DNA of 64,000 nucleotides from Oidiodendron maius Zn (taxonomy: Eukaryota > Ascomycota > Leotiomycetes > Myxotrichaceae), in assembly GCA_000827325.1 (NCBI GenBank), contig KN832878.1:1-64000 (forward strand), given 5' to 3'. The notes under the pieces were generated by a model that was not told where the DNA came from, made no database searches, and saw only the letters and a program-made list of their open reading frames with translations. Made by a program: the position numbers and the translations under genes. How positions within the stretch are numbered: the stretch's first letter is position 1; every line of letters begins with the position of its first letter. Positions 12,401-33,200 of the stretch are shown piece by piece.

Positions 12401-14684
12401 TTGGCAAAGACGCTTCCCTTTTGGCAATATTTATATTGATTCCCTCCCCCTTTTCTACACTCCTTGAAGGTCCAGATGGATTTACCGATCCAGTTAGTTT
12501 CAAAGGAGTACCCCTTGGAGTCATCAGAACCTTACTCTTATTCGGAGTACCTCCAAGGCTAATAAAAGCTTCGTGTACGCTCCCCTTCGTCTCTATCAGG
12601 GCATACTCAGTGTCTTTCAACCCAGGCATCTCTAGTGCAGGAAACTGGCGACGTACTCGCATAACTTTCTCGCGGCGTTCTTTATCGGTCATGGCATACG
12701 GAGGTGACTCACTTGATGCACCGCGAAGTGATATATGACTCTGTTGTCCCTGGGTAACCGTGTCAGTATTGGGTGATGGCGTGCTACTTATTTTTGAGCT
12801 TGACAGCTTCGGCAGAGTTGGCCCAGACTTAGTTGACCCTGCAATAGTCTCCTTATATGTAACCTGGCTGTTGGATGCCATTGGGAGCCTTTGCTTGGGT
12901 GCTGGGGATCCCGTAGCCGTCGTTTGACTTGGTATACGAGCGGCGTATCTAGTATCTCGCTGCTTTTGTGCTTCAGTTTGAGCTTGCAACCCTGTCACTC
13001 TTCCTTTCTGCTTTGCTTCTTTGATACGGTCTTCCGCTCTTTTTCTCGCGTCTTCAGCATCATTGGCCCAATCATTGGCTTCAGTTATAACATATATGAT
13101 CTGCCTTCCCATCTCATCGATAGTTATATTTTCACTGTTCTTACATATTTCAAAGTGCTCTACACCCTGCGGCGTCCCCGAATTAGATTGTTTTGTTGTG
13201 CCAGAGTCGGACTCTCCCAGATTTGAACTTTTTTCTTTAGGAGATGAAAGTTCAGACTGTGCAGGGGTAGTGTGTTCAATGTCAGAAGATTTCTCCTTCC
13301 CTTTCGATCTAGATGTTGCAATCTCTTTCAATTGTACGCGAGTGGAAGTGTCATAGTCAACGTCTTTTTCTCTGCCCTTCCCCTTCCTTATAGACCGATC
13401 GCATTGCAAATTAGAAATATCTTCGGGGTCTGATACCCTTCCTTTACATTTCTCCTTAGAAATCAATATGTCATCATCATGTATCTTTTCTTTGCCTTTG
13501 CCGTTTCCCTTGGATGTCGAGTTATCTTGTATATGTCTCAGACTTGCGTTATCAGAATATTTCTCCTTTACCCTGCCTTTCGACTCTGACCATTCAGCTT
13601 CGGCATATACTAACTCTTCATTGATATTAGTTTTCTCTTCTCTCCCCTTCTCCTTGTCCAACATAGTTTTTGGCTGGGCAATGACAGCCTGTCTATGATC
13701 AGATGCTATCCCCTTACGTTTCTCAATATCCCCCAGACTATCCACATAGGTCGTCGGATTAATGAATTCCATCTTTTTATTGTCTGTCACAGCACCCCCC
13801 TCTTCCCCCTCTTCCCCCTCTTCCTCTTCTTCCTCTTCTTCCTCTTCTTCCTCTTCCTCTCCCTCCTCTCCCTCTCTCTCTTCCGTCTTCACTTCTTCTT
13901 CATCTTCCCTATCTGGGTCAAACAGGAAAAACAATTCCCATGAACTATTCCTCTCATGATACAGTTGTGCAACCGCGATCTCGAAGTCATTCTGGTCCTC
14001 GATCGTCTCCAGAACTCCGTTCCTAATCCACTGTATTCTCCCCCTGCCCATATCCAGATCCGTGCCCGTGGCCTTATCTCGAAAGACAGACTGGAACTCC
14101 ATTTGGAACATAGAAAGCCGATACTCAGACGGCACGTCGCTGAAGCGCTCCCTGCGTAGGCAACGAGAGGCTACAAGCTCGAGGATTGAGGCTCCGGTGG
14201 TAGGAGTCGGGAGTGTCGTGAGAACGAATGTCATTTGGTGGAGCGGGGTTGTGGGCTTGTTGCATTTGCACGGAGGATTTGATTCTTTCCCGGCGTCGAC
14301 TCTTAACTCGGCAAAGAAGGGCTCTCTAGGATGGTCATATGAATCCATGACTAGAGCACGAACCCAACTTTCAACCCAGCGCTGTGGGGCGCCAGGATAT
14401 TTTTCACGTATGGTTTGGGAGATATCTGCTGTGGTGGCGTAGTAGGCTGAGAAGCCTGCGTTGCTGAAAACTGGGGATGGGAAATCCCAAAGGTGATGGG
14501 CGACGCAGTATTTGGTGAAAATGTTGTTAAGAAACTCGGTAGAGGTGCTAGGAGAGCCGGCCAACCCGCGGAGGAAGATTGTGCGCGAAGGATTATGGTC
14601 TGGAGGTGTGTGTGTCTCGTACCACTGCTGATTTAGGCCATAATGCCTCTCACGGGAGCTGATTGATGAGGATAAGGACGCCAT
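9451..14684 (-). CDS. SNF2-type helicase with acidic, CUE-like N-terminal half
   Basis: Three exons on the minus strand, 14684-11926, 11870-10121 and 10062-9451, give 1706 aa; introns are 55 and 58 bp and the phases join exactly. Exon 1 encodes a folded-looking N-terminal part (1-250), a Glu-rich run (about 260-295), Lys/Glu/Ser-rich low-complexity sequence, and a CUE/UBA-like helix set (about 668-712, RRQFPALEMPG). The helicase follows: Walker A DMPGLGKT near 1000, a box II reading DESHE near 1213 in place of DEAH, and a C-terminal lobe with GTTPILSKGLQLT and QGYARVNRIGQK near 1555-1600. SNF2 proteins are DNA-dependent ATPases that remodel chromatin or repair DNA. The box II sequence and the N-terminal half put it outside the standard subfamilies I know. 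If the first intron is not spliced, the gene would split into a 920-aa protein and an orphan helicase. Confidence 0.75.
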
Positions 14685-16593
14685 ATCGTGACGTGAATTA
14701 CTTGTAATAATATAATCGAATCTTACACTTGTGCAGACAAGGACAGATATAGAGTGAGATGGATAGCCAGAATCATTATCCGTTATATCTAGTGTATTAT
14801 GGTAGAGAGGTGGGAGATTTTCTGTAACTCTAATTCTTCGTCTATTAAATTTACTATTTTATCAGGGCAACAAGTCGCTGGATGCGGAGAGGATGAATAG
14901 AAAGAGGTCTTTAATCAAGCTTCCCGCGTCCAAAAGGAATTTCCATTTCCGGTCGAGGGTGAGTTCAGCACAAAGACGACCCATTATGGGTGGCAGCCAG
15001 CTGCGGTTATTGCACAAAGAGATGTAGATGGATGAATATCGCAAAAGTATATGGCCTGGAGAAAAGCATGACGGATAGCAAAGCTGAGGCATCGAATATG
15101 TAGAGAACACACTCTTGCGATAATTAATTTTACGGCCGTGAATATGCTCAAAAATGCTAGCAGGGAAGACCAAGAGATTGAAGACGCCAATTTATGTGCA
15201 AATTTAAGAATTAAGAAAATTAATAACGAAATAATTATTTGGGGGGAATTAGCTAAACAAAAAAGTAAATTAATAGCCATATCTCACTCCAATTTCACCA
15301 ACGAGCTTTCAAAGAAAGAGGTAGTGACTCTCTAACTCCAAAGGGCCTTAATCTCTCTCTGCTTGCCAAAAATTGGGATTGTTAGAGTGTGCAGTCTCAC
15401 GGTATTCCATTTAAGAAGGTTATTTCAGAGGCGTAAGCGAGCATGTTTTCCCGATTTCTGAATCACTCGACATCCACAGATAGGTAACAAAAAGACGACA
15501 TGCATAAGCATTATACGTCTATTAAATGGGCTCTTCGACGATTTCTGATAAGAGCGGAATTTAGAGGGATTCCAATACTACGTGATCGTATTCATTAAAT
15601 TGTTGTCACTCTCACTGTTCTATGATAAACCTTTACCACTCGTGCTCTCTACGATGCCGCGGTCATTCCTCTATGCTCAATATCGGCAGTGGCTGATTTA
15701 TCGAAATAGTCTTGTCGCATTTTATCCCCACTTCAGGATCTAGCTAAGTGTGGAGAATGCCTTGCCAAAGGTTCCATGGCATGAGATGTAGACAAAATCG
15801 TCTACAGTAATACAGTGTATGAAAGAGTATATAGTATCTAGCTTCTTTCCATGTAAAATATTGACATATGAGAATCAATTCTCATGTACTATTCTCTCCT
15901 TTCCAGCTCCAGCCAGGAGTCGATCATGCATTCCACGGGTTGCTTCCTTGAATAACTGCATTTAATAATGACAGTGTAATGTTCTGCGAAATCTAGAGGT
16001 CCTTATTCTTACACTCTTTGCCTACAGTTCCAAATGCGCCGGACTTGAAGAAAAATTATCCTCGACTGCGTGTCGATGCAGCCTCTAAACTACTCGCTGC
16101 AAGATCTAGTTTACCAGAAGCCTATCGTACCTCTCATCTAGGAGCAGTAGCTAATATGATCCAAGCATCGACCAAGCCTGTGCCGACAATGCCCGCAGGC
16201 TCGTTCTTTCAGATGCCCCCAATTTCCTGCCATAGCCACTCCTAAACTTGGCTTTCCTCTTGCTGAAACATGGTGGCGTGGTTACTCTTTCAAAGGTTCT
16301 ACGCATATGCGGAAATGGCATGATGATTCTCTTCGAACCACCGCATCCAGTCTTCGGCGCCACGCCCCAGAATCTTGTTTTGCCCAGTACAGCCTGACCT
16401 GCGATGTTAGATTCATGTTGATGGTATATTTTTGTACCTATCCATGTAGCCAATCACACCCTGCTCTCCTCGCTTCTCATCGCGATCAGCCTCAACCCTA
16501 ATTCTATGTCCCTACTCGACGCCCCTCAGAATGCGTCGGCGCCTAATCATACTCATGCGCTCCATCACTCAAGTCCTTTAGGACGCCATTGTA
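14685..16593. other. Intergenic region between divergent SNF2 and NLR genes
   Basis: About 1.9 kb, AT-rich especially at 15130-15250, without a recognisable gene. It must hold the promoters of both divergent genes. No repeat or RNA gene was identified by eye. Confidence 0.5.
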
Positions 16594-19500
16594 ATGTCTG
16601 TTGTACCCGCAGGAAGCTCAGTACTAAAGCCTGAGATCCGCCTGGCGCAAGCCATTTCGCAGTTCGAAGCAGACCTATCAAGCGAGCAGAAAGCAGCCTA
16701 TCGCAATTATAGATCGCAGTGGATTGATTCTCCTCCAGATCACAGAGATGTTATGCGACTCACTGCTGAGATTGATTGTGATGCATCTGGCAAAGCTAGC
16801 GGGCGGCGATGTTTTGGACCTCGCTTTACCAACTTCCTTCAGGCCGTCCAACAGTTCACCGCGCTCGGGGACATTATGGTGGGGGGATCTCAGAATATAA
16901 TTGCATGCAGCGTCTGGTCTATTGTGAGAATGTCATTGGTTGTGAGTGTATATGAATCCTTTTAAGCCGTGCTCTTTGCTTATACCCTTGATAGGCAGTC
17001 GTGAACTTCTCATCATATTTGGAGAAGTTGTCAAGTCTGCTCATGACTGCTGGTCGCATGGCTCCTCATTATGAGATGATGGCCGAGCTCTATCCTCAAT
17101 CTACGGACCTACAATCGCATCTATCTGAATACTTTCTTGTTGTAGTTCGTCTTTGTCATGAAGTATTAAAATTCACCCAGAAAAGGACAATAACGCAAAT
17201 TGCCTCCACCCTTAGTGATTCTATCTTACAAAATTTCCGGTCGGAACTTGATCTTTGGGCCAATACAATTAAAAAGGACGTACGCCTGCTTATGGCAAAA
17301 CGGATGGAGGAAGAGGCCCAGGATAACTCCCGATTTAGAGCTCTGTGGACAAAATCCTCCAAATCAGCATCACATCACCGGAAGCTAAAGGCAAGGAAAC
17401 GCGTCTTGGACTATTGCTCTACGTACGAGTATCAAACTGCCTGGAAGCAGACTAGAAAGATTGGAAATTCAACTATCTTTAAACAAAACGAAGAATATTG
17501 TAACTGGAAAAACTGCACCGCTTCACGTACGCTGGTGTATATGGGCAAGCTAGGGTCTGGAAAGTCTGTTTTGCTGGCCAATATTGTTGATGACTTAAAT
17601 CTTTCTATCCCTAGCGCAAGCAACACAGTTGCCTACTTCTTTTGCAGGCATAACATCCCCGAAAGCTTGAAAGCACTGACAGTTGTTGGCTCCCTCGCCA
17701 GACAGCTGTTGAGCCCAGTCCAAGATCTTTCAAAAGTGGACGAATGGCTTAATATAGCTCCTTCGCCCCTGGATTTCGACAGAATATTTAACATACTTCA
17801 ACTTGCCCTTCCCCAGAACCACAAAGTGTATTTCATCCTTGACGGATTGGATGAATGCGACCGTCCACAAAGAGAAATCCTGACTCAGCAACTCCAAACA
17901 GTCCAAAAGATATTTCCAACTCTACTCTGTGTTTCACTTAGAGTGGATCCTGATAATGCCCTGGGATTGAACCTAACACAATTCACCGCCCCTAAGAGCG
18001 CATCAATTCCTGATGAAAACCCCGATATTGAGACATTTATTGGAGCGGAGTTAGAAAGGAGTATAGAATCCGGAAGATTGGTGATTGGAAACCCTGCCCT
18101 TATTCTGGAAATACTCGAAGCTCTCCTTCAGAGAATCCAAGGGATGTTTCTTTGGGTAGCACTTCAAATCCAATGCTTGTGCACTATGAAATCTGATCAG
18201 GAAATTCGCGATGCCTTGACAGATCTTCCTAAAGACCTTTCGGAAACGTTCTCTCGTATTTTAAAGAGATCGGACTTACCTGGACGAAGCTACCAGAAAC
18301 GGGTGCTAGAGCTCGTTAGCATAGCTCACCGGCCCTTGACAACAAAAGAGCTTCGAGAAGCCCTGAGTGTAGTTCCTGGAGATGCTGTCTGGAATCCAGC
18401 GCGACTACTAAATGACGTATATTCGGTACTGGCTGGCTGCGGATGTCTCCTTGTCATCGATGAAGAGGAAATGACAGTACGACTCGTCCACCATAGTGTT
18501 AAACAATTCCTCTTCACTGACTTTAAAGATTCAACAAACCTGTCATTCAACGCTCGTACAGCCCATAAAACAATGGCACATATTATTATTACCTATCTTA
18601 ATTATGGCGTTTTCGACACTATGCTATCCACCGGGGTGATTCCACAAATAATGGCTGGATCTGTACCGTCTACGATTATTAACTCTACGATAGACTCTTC
18701 AAGCATTCTCCGAAATAACACACTAAAGCTCTTACGGCTAAGGAAGCAGCCTAACTTTAATGTCAGCAAAACCCTTACGGAAGCTAACAAGCTTTTCAAT
18801 AGTCCTGTAGTGGATGAGTTCTACTTCCTCTCGTATGCGAAATTGTATTGGTCCCACCACATCACCTTTTTTTCAGTAGAGCCGGCTACATATAACCTAC
18901 TCGGCAGCCTAATCATAAAAAGAACAATAAATATGGATATGACAGATGACGCTAGCCGGATGTTACTACTTTGGGCTTGCGAAAATGGGCACGTGGCCGT
19001 AGTCAAGGAGCTGCTTGGCTCTAGTAGAGTTGACATTGACTATGCTGATAGTAAAGAACGAACACCGCTACATTGCGCTTGTCAGAATGGGCACGTGGCA
19101 GTGGTTAAAGAACTGCTTCGCTCTCCTAAAGTTGATGTTAACCATAAGGATAGATATGGAGAAACACCGCTCTTCCAGGCTATTAATAATCGGGATGTGG
19201 CCGTGATCAAGGAACTGCTCGGCTCTCCAAGAGTTGACGTTGACCATAAGGATATTTATGGAGAAACACCACTCTTCCGGGCTATTAATAATCGAGACGC
19301 GGCTGTGGTCAAGGTACTACTCGACTCTCCTAGAGTTGATGTTAACACCAGGGATATGCATGGAGGAACGCCGCTCTTCTGGGCTATTAATAATCGAAAC
19401 ATGGTTGTGGTCAAGGAACTACTCGACTCTCCTAGAGTTAATGTTAACACTAGGGATATGCATGGAGAAACGCCGCTCTTCTGGGCTATCAATAGTCGGG

Positions 19501-19802
19501 ACGTGGCTGTGGTCAAGGCTCTGCTCAAATCTCCTAGGGTTGGTGTTAACGATAAGGATATGCATGGAGAAACGCCTTTCTCTATAGCTATCAATACTTG
19601 GGACACGGCTATAGTCAAACAACTAATCAACTCCGACAGAGTTGATATTAACTACAAGGATAGTACCGGCAAGACGCCACTGTTGAAGGCCATCCAAATT
19701 GGGAATGTGGATGTTGTTAACGTCTTACTCGATTCTGGCAAAGTTGATGCTAATGATCTGTCATCAATGCAAGAAAAGATATTTTCGATGAAGAGAAGAT
19801 GA
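16594..19802 (+). CDS. NACHT-ankyrin NLR-like STAND protein
   Basis: Two exons, 16594-16941 and 16995-19802, give 1051 aa (53-bp intron, GTGAGT donor). The first ~270 residues form an all-helical N-terminal domain of the kind often found before fungal NACHT domains. NACHT follows, with a P-loop GKLGSGKS near 299-306 and Walker B FILDGLDECD near 393. A winged-helix-like segment begins near 550 (LVSIAHRPLTTKELREAL). The C-terminus from about 766 to 1040 carries about eight ankyrin repeats, the middle ones with an exact 34-residue (102-bp) period. Fungal STAND proteins of this shape are thought to act in non-self recognition, heterokaryon incompatibility or programmed cell death; the effector role here is inferred. 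No HET, lipase or kinase effector domain is evident. Confidence 0.88.
19056..19668 (+). repeat. Tandem 102-bp ankyrin-coding repeat array
   Basis: About six consecutive units with a 102-bp period encode ankyrin repeats inside the NLR. The GGAGAAACACCG-like core recurs at 19158, 19260, 19362, 19464 and 19566. The units at 19322-19423 and 19424-19525 are nearly identical at DNA level, including silent positions. This implies recent duplication or gene conversion rather than old divergence. Confidence 0.85.
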
Positions 19803-20054
19803 AAGTCAGGTCAATCAGTCCCTTTTCAGTGTACGAGGTGAAGAGTTGAAATGTTATATTAGCAATACATGCAGGGAGTCACAAGCAACTGAAAAAAAGA
19901 ACGCAGGAAGGGGAGATGTTCGGGCAGCATTTTGCAGACTTCTAGGTGAAGTGCAGGAAAGGTGTCACACGGACTTTGCATGGTGTGGGACCATAGACAA
20001 GGCGACTGGTCGCTTCTTGGAAGGGCATTTTACATTTCACTCATTTCGGGTATC

Positions 20055-21432
20055 TCAATCTACAACTAGCGCATCCTCCCATTCGCTGTCTTCTACCACA
20101 GTGCGCAAAGTACCAGCTTTGCTTGCTTTTGGGGCAGCGTTTTCTGTCAGCATCCTTGTGCTCGTGGTCGAACGGGTATCTGAGTCGTCGGAATTGTCTA
20201 TGTCATGCCATATACCGTCACTATTCGCCTTGGTTCCTGTTGCGTCGAATTTGTGCCAAAACTCCAGTTCCTCCTCGATGTCTCGCTGGATCTCTTCTTC
20301 CGAGAGTTCGTCGTCATAGGTCTCGATCGCGGCTTGCGAGGATGTCACATCCTTCTTGACTCTCTTAACCTTCAACAACTTCTCAACTTCCTTTTGGCCT
20401 CGCAGTCGTAATGTCACCTCTTTCACAATATCAACCCATCGCAGCTCGGTGTTGCAACTGGGGCAATTGCCTTTGATAGGAACCACGGAGTCCGCATCCT
20501 CAGCAAAATGCTTCCCCAGGCAAGTCAGGTGCGTCACGCTCTCACACTCTCTATTCGGACATATCGCGTAAATACCGGCATCGTGCCCTAGATCATGCTT
20601 GCACAGCGTGCACTTGCCCTCTCGCTCAAACTCCACCATCTCCCTGCCTTTCGCTACATAGGCCATGTGGTTCTCGTATCCAATATCCAGGGAACCCACA
20701 CCGTGGTCCATCTTGCGCTTCTTCGCATGTGGGATATCGTTGCTCTCCTTCCCCGTTGTCGAATTGGACGGGAAGTCTTCGATGACAGAGATTGAGGATC
20801 GCAGTGGCTGGACGACTGCCTGTGACCACTCCAGCCACGCCATGTGGACGTCCTGAGAGAAGAAGCGGATCTCGAGCGGCCAACGTGAGAATGAGGGGAC
20901 ACGCAGGAGCAAGTGGAGATTAGAGAGCAGTGATGTCACACCATGCCTAGGCCGCTTGGGTTGGCCGTTCTTCTTCTTCTGGGTAGACAGCTGAATACGG
21001 GATTCGGGAGGGATGTGTTGCGTAATGTGGGGGTTTTGCCAAGCCCATCTGAAGAGAGTTAGAATAGGTGGGACAAAATAAATATATTGGATGTTCCAAT
21101 CCAGTTCCCAACGGGTCGGGGTGTAATATTCGCTGAGACAGCACTCACTCGAATTGAAGAGCTGCAATCTGGCTGGGGAAGCCCGTAACGATACATGTCA
21201 TCTCCCACGGCCGCAGCGAAGGTCGTGCTGTCCTGTTGGCACCTCCTTTTGCGAGGCCATTATGTTGCCCGAGACGTCTTACTAGATACGCGTGTTAACT
21301 AGTCCCATGTTCCCGAGAATGGAAGAGCTCACCTGGGTTGGGGGTTGAGCCCACATACACGCTGCTGTGTCGAACCGTGGACCGGAGGAGGTAGCAGCAG
21401 TAGAAGGCTGGGATGGGGCGATCGAGGGGCAT
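20055..21432 (-). CDS. slx1: Structure-specific endonuclease subunit SLX1
   Basis: Three exons on the minus strand, 21432-21333, 21281-21149 and 21048-20055, give 408 aa; introns are 51 and 100 bp and all phases close. The N-terminus (about 9-90) is a GIY-YIG nuclease domain: [32 protein letters not shown] and [17 protein letters not shown]. The C-terminal half carries a PHD/RING-like zinc finger starting [10 protein letters not shown] and ending [10 protein letters not shown], followed by an acidic tail. SLX1 is the catalytic partner of SLX4 and cuts branched DNA such as Holliday junctions and flaps in the nucleus. The nuclease domain depends on the two upstream exons. It is convergent with the NLR (252 bp) and divergent from the KDM5 gene. 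Confidence 0.92.
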
Positions 21433-28680
<7,248 letters not shown>

Positions 28681-30226
28681 TTTCAATATCTTGCATAGCT
28701 TTATGCCCATCCCCAAAGTCCCTGCTGGAACGACGAGGAACTCGGCGCATATGTTCTACCACTACTACGCAGTGCTTTTCGCTTTTTTTAATATTTTTTT
28801 TGCTGTTCACAACCTCATTCAATGGACTTGCACTTTGCAACAGGAGTACTGGCGTGAGGTTGGATGGGAGGCGGATTACCATTCAACGACTGGGCTTTGC
28901 ATTCATGGTGGAATGGAAACTAACTTTGTATGTATGTACGTATGTATGTATACTTTGCGCGTTGCATGACTGCTTTCATGTCGTTCTTGTCATCCAGATT
29001 AGATGAGGAGATGGATGGATGGCGCGACGACACATAATTCAGCTCACTGGCTGACTTTCTTTTACTCTTTGGTCTGACTTGGCCCTACTTCATAGGGGCT
29101 ACTAGCTCGTTTTAGCATTGCCGATAGAAGAAGAAAAGAAATTAGACATCATTCTATTAAACCTTGGTGCAAATTTGCCTGCAAGTGACAAGAGAAGATC
29201 TGTTGTTATATCTACCAGCAAGGCGCATGCTGCTGCCCCTTTTGACACAATCGTATGGCCAATGCAGAAGCTATTTTCAACAGTTCTATAAGATGTAGTC
29301 AAACCAAGCAAACCCTTGTGACGTTGTAATAGCTTGGCATGAAGTAAGAAGTCATCAGGGGAAGGCCTGAGCCCCGCGTACTCACGACTATATGAGCTAA
29401 CCTCCTTCCCGCACAGCTTCATTCCGCGACTCGATACAATTATTCATACACGTAATTAATACTATCTGTACATCTCAAAATTACGCAGCACATTATTTAT
29501 CTGCATATCTTGTAACCACCACACGTAGCGTGCTCGCAAACCTCTTCCCATCTGGATTGCCGACTGAGGCTGAGGACGCAGCAGGATGCGCGAAGGAAGA
29601 ACCAACATATATATATTTTTAGGTAGGAATCTGCGATGTGCAACAAAAAAAATGATTCTCTGCTTCCGTACGGAGACTGGATGGAAAGTAGAAGGAGAGA
29701 GGATGGGATTGGGAATAGATTGCTCGGCGGGACGTAATTAGATGGGAGGGTTAGACATTGTGAGGGTTGGGTTTGGTAGGATTTGGAGAAGCGCAGGAGG
29801 GATACATGGATGTGAGTTGGAGAGAGTATGTGGTGGGTATCATTTTTTAACTCTAGTATGCGAGGTATCTTGCCTTTTGTTCTGTACTCTGTATATCCTC
29901 ACAAACCAACACCTTATCTATGCGGTTTGTAGCGCCAATTCTATCATGATATGCCCAAACGACCAGAAATGCTAATGCCCACGATGATAACGCCGGGTAC
30001 TATGCTTTGCTTTCCATTTTATAGATGGAACCGAAACGCCGATTGAAATGCGTAGATCCTGATATATCCAAACGCCTACGGGCCTGGCTTTAAAGAATAA
30101 AACTTTAAGCCCCGAAAACAAAAACTCCAGTTAAGAAAAAATGAAATGTTATGAGGAGAGAGAAATGTGAAATGTGAAATGTGTAAAAGGAATTTGGAGA
30201 AAAGAGTAGAAAGTGAAACGCAGAGG
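28681..30226. other. Intergenic spacer between convergent kdm5 and FAS beta genes
   Basis: It holds the two 3' ends. A short TATG/TGTA microsatellite lies at about 28927-28951. No ORF has family features, and a minus-strand frame at 29102-29422 is judged accidental. Confidence 0.5.
28927..28951. repeat. TATG microsatellite
   Basis: A short run of TATG/TACG tetramers lies in the 3' flank of the KDM5 gene. It is a simple repeat with no further interpretation. Confidence 0.6.
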
Positions 30227-33200
30227 CTACAGTCTCTGCAGAACGGCCTGAACTCGCTCAGACCCTGTTACCCGTTCAAGTTCTTCCCAATCCTCCTTCT
30301 GGATGCCGAAAGGTCGACCTGTTATGTTAGGCACCCATTTCCCGACCAGCCTGTCGAGGTCCACGTTTTCCTTCTTGATCATGCCGCCGAGGAACTTGCG
30401 ATAGCTGGTAATGTTAGGCGCGAGGTAGCTGCTGTGGAAGGGGACGTCAATGGTCTTCAAGGGAACGGTGGCATGTCCGCGCTCATAGTCCAATGGTGCG
30501 GGGCGGGCTGTGACGACTGCTGCTAGTGAATTGATGAGAGAGGAGAGAGAATATTCGGAAAGAGACGAGAAGAGAGTTTTTGTGGTGACGAGGTGGTTGG
30601 CAAGGTCTGTTAGAAGAGACAGGGCCCGCACGTCTCCAGCACATATGTATTGCAGGTTGGAGATATTGTAATTTACGACCTCAAGTAGCCAGCCAGTAGA
30701 TTTGCCGATTTGCAACACTACCCGCTGCAGATCTGCTTCGGAGAACCCACGCATCTTGCTGGGGTTCACTGCACACATCGAGTATCCGCTGCGTCCGTGA
30801 GCATCCCGAGCCACGTTCATCTGCATCGCGAGACCACGGAAGAATGTAATGGCGGCGGGTACTTCAACAGGGAGAAGGTCACCACCAAGGGCGGCCAAGG
30901 CAGCATACTCACCCAAAGAGTGTCCAGCAAACATGCTACTCTCTTGTACGAGACCCTTGGAAACCATGTCGCGGAAGAGAGCAATTTCCATGAGGGTAAG
31001 GGCGGGTTGGGTGAACTGCGTAGCGGAAAGGAGACCGAGGGGTGAGCGAAAGGTGTAAGATGGCGAGCGAGATGTAATTTCCGGGAGGAGGCGGGCGGTC
31101 TTAACGGTTCCGTCGGGGAGTGTGATTTCTTGAGTCAATTCCATAAAATTTTGCCTGATTCGCTTTCCCTTCGGTCCGCCGAAGTGGATGGTAAGTTCTT
31201 TGGGGTTGTCCTTAACAATGTGGGTGATTTCAAAGCCATATGTTTCCGTGAAGAACTCATCCGCCTTGTCCCATACAGCGCGAGCCACAGAACTGCTGTC
31301 TCGCAAATCCATACCCATTCCCTTCCTCTGAGATCCCTGGCCTGTAAATATGTACGCCGTAGCAGGTTGCTCTACCTCCGACTCGCCAGTTAATACCAGC
31401 TCATCGCTATCTGCCTTGCGAACTTCAACTCTAATCAGCTTCCGCCCTTGGACCATGGCTGTGTGGTTGAAAGTAACTTGAAGAGTGTCATTCGGTAGGA
31501 CCATGCCAACGAACTTGGCACTCCAGCTTCGTACTCGGCCGGCATGGTCGTCAGTTGTCTCAAGCAGATTTCGAACAGCAGCGCTGGTCCACATGCCATG
31601 TGTAATAGTTCCCGGAAGCTTGACGTACTGAGCAAAGGCAGGTGACACATGAATAGGATTAGTATCACCAGAAACGTCTGCATAGAGCTCGTTCGAAGCC
31701 GGAGCGACCAGTACGAGTGCAGCCTCATTCTTACTAGTGATGGCAATCGGGTTTTTGAGAGGAACGCTTCGTCGGGTTGGGGCGCCATGGCGATTGAGAT
31801 AGTCCAAGACTGCATTGCTGCGAGTAGCCCCCGCGGCGTACTTCACAGCTCCAATCCTGGTTGTGCTGCCTGTCGGGAGTCGCATCAGGATATCACCGGA
31901 TGTCTTAATTATCTCAAACTCATCCTTACTTTTGAAGTAATTCGTAGTAGACAGGCGGAACTCCAAAGTCTTGTTCAGAAGCTCTTCTTCGGGATCTTCT
32001 AGCTCTAAGTGAATCCACGGCTTCGATGCCAAGATTGCAACGTGAGTCGGGCCACCCAATCGAACCTCGACAGGCATCTCTAACTTCTCTTCAAATGTCT
32101 CACCGAAGTCATTGAAGTTGCCACGGAATAGGAATCTAGAGACAATTTCAATCACAGGCGCATTCTGGCGTAGGACTGTCCCTCGAACTTCTACCATCCG
32201 GCCCGCATCTTGATTGACGACTGCAGTAACGCGAGATATTGTAAGAACATTATCTCCAGCCTTAAGGGGAGTTGCTCCAGAAACCATCTCGAACTCGTTA
32301 GATAGGTGAACGAGGTCCAAGAGATTGCCTTCCAGAGAGTCGCAGAACAACGGCTTGGTGATCGCTTTCCATGCCACCACGATGGCGTAATCAACTGGTG
32401 CAGTTATGTCTGCACCAGCTCGTCCCACCGCGGACTCCGAAGCAAACCCAACGGAGTGGACGAAGTTCTGGATCGACCCTGGAGTTATCGTAACCTTGTC
32501 ACCTTCAAAGATGCCGTTGATACTGATGCCAGAATCGTACGAGTCATCATCACCAAACCAGGTCTTCCAATAGAACTGTCGGATTTCTTCATTGCGGTCG
32601 TCGAGAATCTCAGAAATAGGAACAGTGCAGGACCTGGGGTTATAGGTGAAACTCAGCGGTAAGGCAACGCTTGTGTTAGCTGGGGTCTTGCGACTCCACA
32701 ACGTAAGTAAGATCTTGTTCGCATCACCCCAGAATTCGACAGTGGCAATAGTCGTATATCCACCGCGTTGACGACACGGCTGCTTTAGCGTAACACAACC
32801 ATACTTATTTTCAAGATCGGGGTGGAAGACTTCGATGATCTGGCCTTGGACAGGGACAAATATATCCCTGATAGGATTCCGCTGGTATCGATGGCCCTGC
32901 ATAACAACATCTGAGAGGAAGAGGACTTCTCTCCAGTTGCGTTCAGATCCTGCGAGAAGATGAAACCAGGAGTCCGAGGATGGCAGTATAGAATCCGGAA
33001 CGCGATAGATATGCTTTTCATGACTCTCGCTGATTGTCCAATTGTCGAGATTGGCCAAAGCATCCATGGTAGACGCCTTATTTCCCAGTCTAGTCCACGG
33101 GAAGGAGATGCCTGGGATCGAACACAGAGTTCCACCATACGAATCTGCCACCAAGTTGAGGATATGGCCCTGGTTAATTTCATCCATAATGTCTTTGATG

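Noticed and set aside
13762-13959. Poly-Ser frame on the plus strand
   Set aside because: It is the complement of the Glu-rich coding run of the SNF2 gene.
29102-29422. 106-codon minus-strand frame between KDM5 and FAS beta
   Set aside because: No recognisable domain or splice context; it lies where two 3' flanks meet.
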